Part shown: positions 17,615 to 25,121 of the stretch, piece after piece
Position numbering within the stretch: the stretch's first letter is position 1
Layout of the letters: every line of letters begins with the position of its first letter
Assembly: GCA_035344155.1 (NCBI GenBank)
Contig: DAORAL010000010.1
Span: 62,001-126,000 of the forward strand
Direction: 5' to 3'
DNA: 64,000 nt
Source: UBA1845 sp002338715
GTDB lineage: Bacteria; Planctomycetota; Phycisphaerae; UBA1845
Notes under the pieces: generated by a model
What the model was told of the DNA's origin: nothing
Databases searched by the model: none
The model's input: only the letters and a program-made list of their open reading frames with translations
Made by a program: the position numbers and the translations under genes

Positions 17615-18010
17615 TTATTCAACATTACGGGCTTCGACGGCGTTTCTGGACTCTTCGAGACGCTGCTCGATTTCATTACTCAACCGTGAAGGCGAAAACG
17701 GCTTCGGATGCACGGTCACCTTGAGTTGGTGCATCTGTTCGCCGATTTGGGCCTGATCACAACGGGCACTGAGCATGACAACGGGGATGTCTGACTTGAA
17801 TTCGCCACGGAGCCACTGCGCCAGTTCAATACCGTTGCAGTGGGGCATGTTGATGTCGGTGACGAGAAAGTCGACGCCGCCAGCTGCGATCACATCCTTC
17901 GCCTGAAGGCCATCCGTCGCCTCCAAGACCTGGTGCCCGTTTCGCGCCAGCCACATCGACATCAGTCGCATCACGTGCGCGTCATCTTCTGCAACGAGAA
18001 TTGTTGCCAT
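17615..18010 (-). CDS. Single-domain CheY-like response regulator
   Basis: A 131-residue receiver domain with no output domain. The acidic pocket is EDD (residues 8-10), the phosphoacceptor is Asp52 in FLVTDINMP, the switch Ser lies in VVMLSAR and the conserved Lys in VHPKPF. An alternative ATG at 18022 would add four residues. It lies 24 bases after the histidine kinase gene, which is its likely phosphodonor. As a stand-alone receiver it should signal by protein contact. Confidence 0.93.
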   Translation of the reverse strand: MATILVAEDDAHVMRLMSMWLARNGHQVLEATDGLQAKDVIAAGGVDFLVTDINMPHCNGIELAQWLRGEFKSDIPVVMLSARCDQAQIGEQMHQLKVTVHPKPFSPSRLSNEIEQRLEESRNAVEARNVE

Positions 18011-18034
18011 GAACTTACCCATCCTTCACAACGG

Positions 18035-19915
18035 CTATGCGTTTGATCCCTGCAACACACTGGCGCCCTTGTCCAGTGCAAGCGAGAACGAGAATGTTGC
18101 CCCCTCACCCTTCTTGCTGACCACGGTAATTTCTCCACCGTGTTGACGTACGATTTCCTGCGCGGTGGTCAGACCGATTCCCGTCCCGGTCTCTTGAAGC
18201 ACATCGGGGTCTTCCGCCCGCTGGAACTTCTCGAAAATCCGACCGTGATCGCGCGGATCGATTCCGATTCCCGAATCGCGCACCGAAACCGTAAGCCCAT
18301 TGTTTTCCGACTTGCACGACATCACGACCTGCCCGTTTTCCGGCGTGTACTTCAACGCGTTACCGAGCAGGTTGTTCACCACAACCGTAAGCTTGTCGCG
18401 ATCGCCCTGGATCTTCTCGGCCTTTGGCGGAAGCGTCAGCTGGAGGTCGATGTTTTTGGACTCCGCGATTCCCCGAACATCGCGAACCGCTTCCGTCAGC
18501 AGTTGACAAAGATCAACGCGATCCATCACCAGCTGCATCGTTCCCACCTCAAGCTGCGAAATGCTCAGGATGTCTTCGATCAGGCGGGACAATCGCCGCG
18601 TTTCCTTGGTGATGACGTTGTAGCACTCCGTGATCACCTGCGGATCGTCGAACATGCCGCTCGAAAGCGTTTCGGCATACGCGCGAATGTTCGTCAACGG
18701 CGTCCGCAGTTCGTGGGTCACCTGCGAGACAAACTCCTCGCGGGCTTTGTCGGCGCGAACCTGCTGGCTGACATCCTGGATCAACGCAATCACGCGGCGC
18801 GAATGATGAACGGTCTGCATCTGGTTGATGCGAACCGAATAGAAACTCCCATCCGACATCTCGAGCTGGCAGTCGGTCGACCCGATCGCCGCACCGCCCT
18901 CGCTGCTCGCACGAATCTGGTCCGCAATCAAGACCGCGTCATTGGAAAGCTCGACGTCCGGCCCCAAGTGCCACGTCGATTCGTCATCCACCGACCATCC
19001 CATGATGCGACACGACATCGCGTTCGCGTAAATGACCGTCATCGTTTCCGACAACAAGAGCACGCCGGTCGGAACCAACCGCATCGCCTCCGCCAGGTCG
19101 CCCGTGTTCGTTCGATCCAATGCCGCCAGCAACTCGGACGATGCCGCGCTACGCGACAACTCTTCCTCTTGCTCTGCGGCTCGATCGATCAGCCGATTCC
19201 ATCCTTCAGCCAGCGCGTCAGGCGTCTGAACCAATCGCAGCGAAGACAGTTGGATGTCTCCGGAGTTGGCGGCTTGATCCAGTTGACGCGCGATCTGTTT
19301 CACGCTGCGAAAGTGTTTGCGCATGCTGCCATAAAGCAGAAGAAATGCCCCGGCACACAACAGCGCGACCACGAACATCTGGATCGATGCCGTTGAATTC
19401 GCCAACGCCTCGCGACCAAACCGCACTTCGACGTAGCGCGCGCCCGATTCACCCGTTGCAGCGATCGGCGCACGCACCGTGAACATTTCGCCGCCCTTGC
19501 CCGGGCGATGTCGCATCAGGGTCTCGACGCTTTGCGGAACGATTCGCGGCACCTCACTGGTCGCGGGCAGAGGCTGGCCCTTCTCGGTCGGTTGCGTTGA
19601 GGCAAGAATGGTGTGCGAATCGTCGAGTATCCGAACCCCCAGGCATCGATTCGCTTGCGCAAACTGGTTGATCGTCGCCAACGTCATGCGATCAACGCCC
19701 GACGCCTCCGGATCAAGTTGCTGCACAAGAAATGCAACGGACTGCCCATACGACCGTCCGACATTTTCCGAGATTGCCACGGACGTCTGGCGCTGCGACA
19801 GAATCAACAGTGCTGCCGGCGCAACCACAAACACGCCCACCAGCAGCATTCCAATCCTGCGCGGAACCTCCTCCGCATCCCAAAACAAACGAATTCTGTG
19901 CAACAGTGATTGCAT
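18035..19915 (-). CDS. Membrane sensor histidine kinase with PAS domain
   Basis: A 626-residue kinase. Two membrane helices (about 20-40 and 178-198) bracket a periplasmic sensor, followed by a HAMP-like linker, a PAS domain (about 275-385), HisKA with the phospho-acceptor His401 in VSQVTHELRTPL, and HATPase with NNLLGNALKYTPENG, DSGIGIDPRD, FEKFQRAED and GTGIGLTTAQEIV. All catalytic boxes are intact. It is the first gene of the pilus-locus run and is divergent from the btpA-type gene across a 390-base gap. Confidence 0.94.
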   Translation of the reverse strand: MQSLLHRIRLFWDAEEVPRRIGMLLVGVFVVAPAALLILSQRQTSVAISENVGRSYGQSVAFLVQQLDPEASGVDRMTLATINQFAQANRCLGVRILDDSHTILASTQPTEKGQPLPATSEVPRIVPQSVETLMRHRPGKGGEMFTVRAPIAATGESGARYVEVRFGREALANSTASIQMFVVALLCAGAFLLLYGSMRKHFRSVKQIARQLDQAANSGDIQLSSLRLVQTPDALAEGWNRLIDRAAEQEEELSRSAASSELLAALDRTNTGDLAEAMRLVPTGVLLLSETMTVIYANAMSCRIMGWSVDDESTWHLGPDVELSNDAVLIADQIRASSEGGAAIGSTDCQLEMSDGSFYSVRINQMQTVHHSRRVIALIQDVSQQVRADKAREEFVSQVTHELRTPLTNIRAYAETLSSGMFDDPQVITECYNVITKETRRLSRLIEDILSISQLEVGTMQLVMDRVDLCQLLTEAVRDVRGIAESKNIDLQLTLPPKAEKIQGDRDKLTVVVNNLLGNALKYTPENGQVVMSCKSENNGLTVSVRDSGIGIDPRDHGRIFEKFQRAEDPDVLQETGTGIGLTTAQEIVRQHGGEITVVSKKGEGATFSFSLALDKGASVLQGSNA

Positions 19916-20305
19916 CTGACTTTCAAGACCTCAATCGTATTCCGCTGAGCGGAACGCCCCAGCCAGCCCATTGACATCGCGTATTCGACATGTCGTATAT
20001 CGTCTGCAAAAGGCGGGTGCATTGGACTCGCAACCGCTACTTTCACGCCTGCTCCGCACTGCAACCCGACATCGCGTTGGGCACGATCAACATCGCCGCT
20101 GACACGCAGGAATGACCGGTGTTATCGGCCCGCGCGATATTCGCCTGATTTGCGTTTTGCCGTGAATGTTCGACCGAATCGACGGCGGCCGATAACATGG
20201 ACGTCGCGTCAAAGGTCATTTGACACGAGCGCCCTCGGAATCTTCGCGTTCCGTTGGCAGCGCCGATGACATGCGTGAAACAGGCCAACTTGGGGCATCA
20301 CTTCG
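19916..20305. other. Divergent intergenic region with an 11-base inverted repeat
   Basis: This 390-base gap separates the histidine kinase and BtpA-family genes, so it should contain both promoters, though no convincing -10/-35 pair was identified. TGTTATCGGCC at 20120-20130 and GGCCGATAACA at 20187-20197 are a perfect inverted repeat with a 56-base centre. No gene was recognised. Confidence 0.5.
20120..20197. repeat. Perfect 11-base inverted repeat, TGTTATCGGCC arms
   Basis: The arms at 20120-20130 and 20187-20197 match exactly over 11 bases. The pair could be two sites for one regulator in the shared promoter region, or a long-range RNA stem in the leader of the downstream gene. Confidence 0.55.
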
Positions 20306-21118
20306 ATGAATCTGGGAAGAAAACTCTGTCTGAAAGACAAGGCGTTGATCGCGATGGTGCATGTGGGCGCGCTGCCTGGAACCCCATGCTCGAAATCATC
20401 GATCGATGAAATTGCGAATCATGCAGCGGCTGAAGCGCTGTCGCTCGCCCATGCCGGCTTCGATGCCATCATCATCGAGAACATGCACGATCGACCCTAC
20501 CTGCTCCGTGATGTCGGCCCGGAAATCACAGCATCAATGACCCGTGTGGCTGTTGAAGTCCGCCGGGCAGTCGATCTGCCAATCGGTGTGCAAATCCTCG
20601 CCGGCGCGAATACCGCCGCGCTGGCAGTCGCGGCTGCCGCTGACTTGCAGTTCGTCCGCGCCGAAGGATTCGTATTCGCGCACGTCGCCGACGAAGGCAT
20701 CATGAATGAAGCGTCAGCCGCAACACTGCTTCGATATCGAAAGCAGATTTCCGCTGAAAATGTTGCAATCATCGCAGACATAAAAAAGAAACATTCCAGC
20801 CATGCAATGACCGCGGACGTCGATCTCGCAGCCACCGCGCATGCTGCGGCGTTCTTCGGAGCCGATGGCGTCGTTGTGACGGGCGGCGCCACCGCGCAAG
20901 CCGCAACCGTCGGCGATGTGGCAAGTGCATCCGAAGCCACGCTGCCAGTACTGGTAGGCAGCGGATTGAACCCAGAAAACCTCTCCGAATATTGGCCCCA
21001 CGCCAATGGATTCATCGTGGGCTCGTCGCTGAAGATCGATGGGGTCTGGTCAAATCCGCTTGATGCCGATCGAATCGCGGCATTCGTCCAAAGCGCCAGC
21101 CGGCTCCGGAAGGCCTGA
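20306..21118 (+). CDS. BtpA/SgcQ-family TIM-barrel protein
   Basis: A 270-residue protein of the BtpA family. Motifs: ALIAMVHVGALPGTP at the start of the barrel, GFDAIIIENMHDRPYL, PIGVQILAGAN, FVRAEGFVFAHVADEGIM, ADIKKKHSSHA and VGSGLNPENLSEYW near the C-terminal phosphate site. In cyanobacteria BtpA is needed for photosystem I accumulation, while the SgcQ relatives lie in sugar operons. In a non-phototroph it is more likely an enzyme acting on a phosphorylated small molecule, with unknown substrate. It appears monocistronic, with a terminator-like hairpin about 85 bases downstream. Confidence 0.9.
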   Translation: MNLGRKLCLKDKALIAMVHVGALPGTPCSKSSIDEIANHAAAEALSLAHAGFDAIIIENMHDRPYLLRDVGPEITASMTRVAVEVRRAVDLPIGVQILAGANTAALAVAAAADLQFVRAEGFVFAHVADEGIMNEASAATLLRYRKQISAENVAIIADIKKKHSSHAMTADVDLAATAHAAAFFGADGVVVTGGATAQAATVGDVASASEATLPVLVGSGLNPENLSEYWPHANGFIVGSSLKIDGVWSNPLDADRIAAFVQSASRLRKA

Positions 21119-21201
21119 TTGGCCAACCTGTCAAACGTCCGCTGGGGGAAAAATCACACCGTAGGTCCGATATTCATGAATCAGTTTCACTTGAAGGTCA
21201 G

Positions 21202-21238
21202 CCCGGTCAAGAAACACCGGCTGCATGACCGGGTTTTT
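21202..21238 (+). terminator. Rho-independent terminator after the btpA-type gene
   Basis: CCCGGTC (21202-21208) and GACCGGG (21227-21233) form a seven-pair stem with an 18-base loop, followed by TTTTTC. Confidence 0.6.
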
Positions 21239-21420
21239 CACAAGCAGCCACACCACGAACTTGACCGAAAATAGCCACTCAAGACGCCAAAAACGGCGAT
21301 TTCGCGGTGGACTTCCTCGTTCAATGCCCAGCCCCCAATGCCATATCTACAAATGGTCTGCAGCCACTTTTCACATCCCCGGGATCGAAGATTTCTTACC
21401 CACTTTTCCATTCTATATTC

Positions 21421-21450
21421 TTGACTCGCGCACGCCGATCTTGGTAAACT
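21421..21450 (+). promoter_or_regulatory. Sigma-70-type promoter for the PEP-CTERM gene
   Basis: TTGACT at 21421-21426 and TAAACT at 21445-21450 are separated by 18 bases, with an A/T-rich stretch just upstream. Transcription from here would give an untranslated leader of about 330 bases before the start at 21791. That leader contains an eight-T run near 21550 but no recognised riboswitch. Confidence 0.5.
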
Positions 21451-21790
21451 CCGCATAAGACGGAGCTGAGCTAGACCACAGAGAGAGAGAACTAGTATCG
21501 CGTTTGGACCGGGTGCAAAGTGCGCACGGCCCGCTTGCGATATGGTTCTCTTTTTTTTGTTGGTGGGGAAAGTAACCTCGAAAATCGCAGTTGTTCGAGA
21601 CGCATCAAATTTCCCCCCAAAAATCGTGGCCTCTCGTTTCCAAAAAGTTTTCAGTCTGTGTCTCGTTTCAGTGTGTTTTGTTGCGGTGCTTTGATAAGCG
21701 GCATCGCGTTCTCTCAAAAGTGGTTTGAAGTAAACGTTAACGATCTCTAGAGCTCTCTAAAAACAGGTAATTCTTTGAAGGAGGATGATT

Positions 21791-22699
21791 ATGAAGAAGT
21801 GTTTTGCATGTGGCATTGTGGCTCTTCTCTCAGCCAATGTCGCAATGGCAGATTACGTCGTACCGGGTGGCTTGTTGCCGAACAACCCGTCAGTCGGTCA
21901 GATTGGACCAGGTGGTCTCCAGTATGACCTCAATGGTGCGGCCATTCCGGCTGGTACCTACACCGGTTTCTCGGTCAGCTTTGACTGGGTCGCTGGTGGT
22001 GGCAATCCGTGGTCGAACGAAGCCAACATCTTTTTTGCCGACGCCGACTTTGCAGGTCCGATCGGAACGATCCACCAGAACGGCACCACTGCAACCGCCG
22101 GCGCAGCGAGCAACGGTGACCCGACCACGCTGTCATTCGACGGGTTCTTCGCGGTCAACTACGAAGGTGGCGATCCGCTGTGGTTCCTGGGTTCACAGTC
22201 GTACACTGGTTCAACCGCGTCATGGTCGAACATCTCGGTCACGCTCACGCAGGCCGCGATCCCGACCCTCGACGACTTCCTCACCGGCACCCTCAATGGT
22301 CCGGTCGACAGCGTTTCGGGCAACACGCTCGGCGGTGGCGACAACCTCAATGGCCCGAACGGTATCGGTGCCGGTAGCTGGTCAGGTGAAGATCACGTTT
22401 ACCAGCTCAACTGGGGCGGTGGCGACATCAACATCGACCTGCTCTTCTCGAACGTCGATGGCGACGTCGACCTGATCCTCTTCGGTGACAACACCGGAAA
22501 CGTGGTCATCGATTCCGGTACGTCGACCGACGACAACGAAAACATCAACGTCCTCGGCCTCGCCGCCGGTACGTACTACATCGCGATTGACGGATGGCAG
22601 GGTGCGACCAATGCGTACACCCTCAACGTCACTCCCGAACCCGCTTCATTGGCCCTGTTGGCAATGGGTGCGGCAGTCGTGATTCGTCGTCGTCGCTAA
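21791..22699 (+). CDS. PEP-CTERM surface protein with PPC-like domain
   Basis: A 302-residue secreted protein. The start is fixed by AAGGAGG at 21778-21784, six bases before the ATG. A signal peptide (MKKCFACGIVALLSANVAMA) precedes a Gly/Asn/Asp-rich domain with FSVSFDWVAGGGNPWSNE. A prepeptidase C-terminal-type domain follows (VDLILFGDNTGNVVIDSGT then GTYYIAIDGWQG). The sorting signal is TPEPASLALLAMGAAVVIRRRR. PEP-CTERM proteins are processed by exosortase and placed at the surface or in exopolysaccharide. It is flanked by its own promoter and a strong terminator, so it is probably monocistronic and well expressed. Confidence 0.92.
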   Translation: MKKCFACGIVALLSANVAMADYVVPGGLLPNNPSVGQIGPGGLQYDLNGAAIPAGTYTGFSVSFDWVAGGGNPWSNEANIFFADADFAGPIGTIHQNGTTATAGAASNGDPTTLSFDGFFAVNYEGGDPLWFLGSQSYTGSTASWSNISVTLTQAAIPTLDDFLTGTLNGPVDSVSGNTLGGGDNLNGPNGIGAGSWSGEDHVYQLNWGGGDINIDLLFSNVDGDVDLILFGDNTGNVVIDSGTSTDDNENINVLGLAAGTYYIAIDGWQGATNAYTLNVTPEPASLALLAMGAAVVIRRRR

Positions 22700-22736
22700 T
22701 CGCGAACACGTCGTACACGATTCAAAGTAGCATCTC

Positions 22737-22779
22737 GGCGGGTCGCCACTGTTAACAAACAGGGCGACCCGCCTTTTTT
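22737..22779 (+). terminator. Rho-independent terminator after the PEP-CTERM gene
   Basis: GGCGGGTCGCC (22737-22747) and GGCGACCCGCC (22763-22773) form a perfect 11-pair stem, followed by six T. Confidence 0.93.
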
Positions 22780-23244
22780 GTGGATAGAACTATTCCGATT
22801 GGCGGGCCCAAATGCCGCCCGACCCATCGAAGCCTGCACGAAAGGCATCTCAAGCGTGGTGACCCGATTTCTCGGCTCGCAGAGGTGCAAAGAATGCAGC
22901 ACATAAACGAATCATCTATGCTGGCAAGAGACACAACGGCGCGCCCCCTTGCTTCCAGAACCGGTATGGCGCCGCGTGCATCTATTGGGCTGTACCGGCT
23001 TGAATCGCAAGAAGCGATCGACTGGGCCACACAATCACCGCGTTAATCAGCACGCCCCAAGCAAGGGGCTCTGGCCCAATTCAAAAAGTTTATGGCGAAT
23101 AAGTATGTCGCAGATGTATCATGCTGGCGGCTTGGCATCGGACCGATCTTGGTGGGAATCATTCATCCTTGGCAATCAAGGTATTCCAATCACATTCTTG
23201 ACGTGGCATCTGGCGCGGTCAGACGACCGCCATGGAGAACACTG
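22780..23244. other. Intergenic region, nothing recognised
   Basis: This 465-base stretch between a terminator and the next start holds only short chance reading frames. A promoter for the FG-GAP gene is expected here, but no convincing pair was found. Confidence 0.4.
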
Positions 23245-25002
23245 ATGGCACACAAGCACTCAAAACTTTTCTGCGGGTTGATGACGATTCTGGGCTCATT
23301 ATCTCTTTCAACCGAGACCCAGGCGGGAACACTTACATTCTCCAACCAGACAGCCGCCTCGGGAATCAACGTGACCCATGCTGTGCCGGTGGGGGCGCCT
23401 TACCCGCCCATGGTTGGCGGGGGGGCCGTCGGCGACTTTAACAACGATGGATGGCAGGACCTGTTCGTGCTGTCCGGCGGAACGCAACCCGACAAACTCT
23501 ACATCAACAACGGAAACGGGACGTTCACCGATCAAGCCGCGGCATGGGGCGTCAATGTTGTTCATCAAGGAGCCGGTGCTTCGGTGGGCGACTATGATGG
23601 GAATGGATACCTCGACATCTATGTGACCAGTTACTGCCCAGCCGGCCAATCACCGGGCCCCGGAAATCATCGCCTCTATCGAAACAACGGTGACGGAACA
23701 TTCACCGAAGTTGCGGCGGCAGCGGGCGTGAATCTTGCCGCCCCGATCGCTGACGGTTTCGGCTCGGCGTTTGGCGATTACGATCTTGATGGCGATCTCG
23801 ACCTGGCCATGACGGGCTGGGCGTATCAAGTGGGCGGGAATCGCCTTTTCATAAACAATGGCGACGGAACATTCTCCAACGCGACCGCCGACCTGAACTA
23901 TGACGTCACGCAGATGCGCGGATTCTCGCCACGATTCGCTGACATGGACCTCGATCGATATCCCGAACTGCTCTTCGTTGCCGACTTCAACACCAGTCGT
24001 TACTTCGTCAACAAAAGAGACGGAACGTTCGAAGATCAAACCGCAGAGTCCCACACCGGCGTGGACCTCGCAGGGATGGGAACAACCGTGGGCGATTTTA
24101 ATCGCGACGGATACCTCGATTGGTTTGTCACCGCCGTGTTCTTCGGCAGCAATACGACAACGCGAGGTAACATGCTCTATATGAACGACAACGGCAAACA
24201 TCGCTTCATGGAGGTCAGCGAAGCCGCAAACGTATCAGACGGCGCATGGGGCTGGGGAACCGTTGCCGTTGACTTTGATCACGACATGCTCGTCGACATC
24301 GGCGAGACGAACGGCTGGAACCCCGCTCCCTGGACCAACCAGATGAATCGCCTCTACATGAACAATGGCGATGGAACTTTCACCAATAACGCCGCGGCAG
24401 CCGGTTTTAATTTCACGGGACAAGGCCGCGGTTTGGTCAATTTCGATTACGACAACGACGGCGATCAGGATGTTGTCGTCTTCCCGAACTTTGAGGCAAT
24501 CCGTCTGTATCGAAACGACCTCACCGGACCGGACACCAATTGGCTGCGAATCTTTCTGGATACGAGCGATGATCCCGGACTCGCTCCCAATGGTTTTGGC
24601 ACGCGCGTCATCGTCACCGCCGACGGCATCACCCAATACGGCTACCTCCATGGCGGCTGCAATTTCCTGTCGGTCAGCGAACTCTCCGTTCACTTCGGCC
24701 TCGGCGGAGCGACCGATGCAGACGTCCGCGTCGAATGGTCAGACGGAACGATCACCGTCCTCAGTTCTGTTTCAGCCAACCAGACGCTGACGATTGCCAG
24801 CGGCGCCGCACGCGGTCCGGTCGGCGATCTTGATGGCGATGGAATTGTCGACCCCAGCGATCTTGAGCGCATGACCGGATGCATCAAAGGGCCCCAAGGC
24901 CACATCTACACCGGATGCGCACCGGCAGACTGGGACAGCGATGGCGACGCAGATCTCGCCGACTTCGCAGAATATCAGCTGGCGATTGAGGTCGGCCCCT
25001 AA
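23245..25002 (+). CDS. FG-GAP/VCBS repeat protein with ASPIC-UnbV domain and dockerin-like tail
   Basis: A 585-residue secreted protein starting at the ATG at 23245, with a signal peptide ending at TETQAG; GGAGA lies eight bases upstream. Seven or so repeats of the type GDFNNDGWQDLFVLSGG plus NNGNGTFTD build an integrin-like beta-propeller that binds calcium. Residues about 475-545 resemble the ASPIC/UnbV domain (GFGTRVIVTADGITQYGYL and FGLGGATDADVRVEWSDG). The C-terminus has two Asp-rich dockerin-type loops (GDLDGDGIVDPSDLERMTG and DWDSDGDADLADFAEY). The architecture is that of CRTAC1-like proteins; function is unknown, probably surface binding. A paralogue lies at 27466-29139. Confidence 0.9.
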   Translation: MAHKHSKLFCGLMTILGSLSLSTETQAGTLTFSNQTAASGINVTHAVPVGAPYPPMVGGGAVGDFNNDGWQDLFVLSGGTQPDKLYINNGNGTFTDQAAAWGVNVVHQGAGASVGDYDGNGYLDIYVTSYCPAGQSPGPGNHRLYRNNGDGTFTEVAAAAGVNLAAPIADGFGSAFGDYDLDGDLDLAMTGWAYQVGGNRLFINNGDGTFSNATADLNYDVTQMRGFSPRFADMDLDRYPELLFVADFNTSRYFVNKRDGTFEDQTAESHTGVDLAGMGTTVGDFNRDGYLDWFVTAVFFGSNTTTRGNMLYMNDNGKHRFMEVSEAANVSDGAWGWGTVAVDFDHDMLVDIGETNGWNPAPWTNQMNRLYMNNGDGTFTNNAAAAGFNFTGQGRGLVNFDYDNDGDQDVVVFPNFEAIRLYRNDLTGPDTNWLRIFLDTSDDPGLAPNGFGTRVIVTADGITQYGYLHGGCNFLSVSELSVHFGLGGATDADVRVEWSDGTITVLSSVSANQTLTIASGAARGPVGDLDGDGIVDPSDLERMTGCIKGPQGHIYTGCAPADWDSDGDADLADFAEYQLAIEVGP

Positions 25003-25121
25003 CGCAGCAATCGATACGACTGGCTGAATTTCGCACGATTTATGGGCGATGGCACGCAAGACCTCCTGCGTGTCATCGCCCAAGTTGTCGATACAATTGG
25101 TCTCGAGGAGGATCAAGGCCA

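Noticed and set aside
21500..21560. Sigma-54 promoter upstream of the PEP-CTERM gene
   Set aside because: A GCGCACG...TTGCG string resembles the -24/-12 elements, but the spacing is two bases too long and the invariant GG is missing.
21238..21717. Minus-strand 159-residue frame in the PEP-CTERM leader region
   Set aside because: It has no ribosome site, no domain resemblance and an irregular composition, and it overlaps the predicted promoter and terminator of the plus-strand genes.
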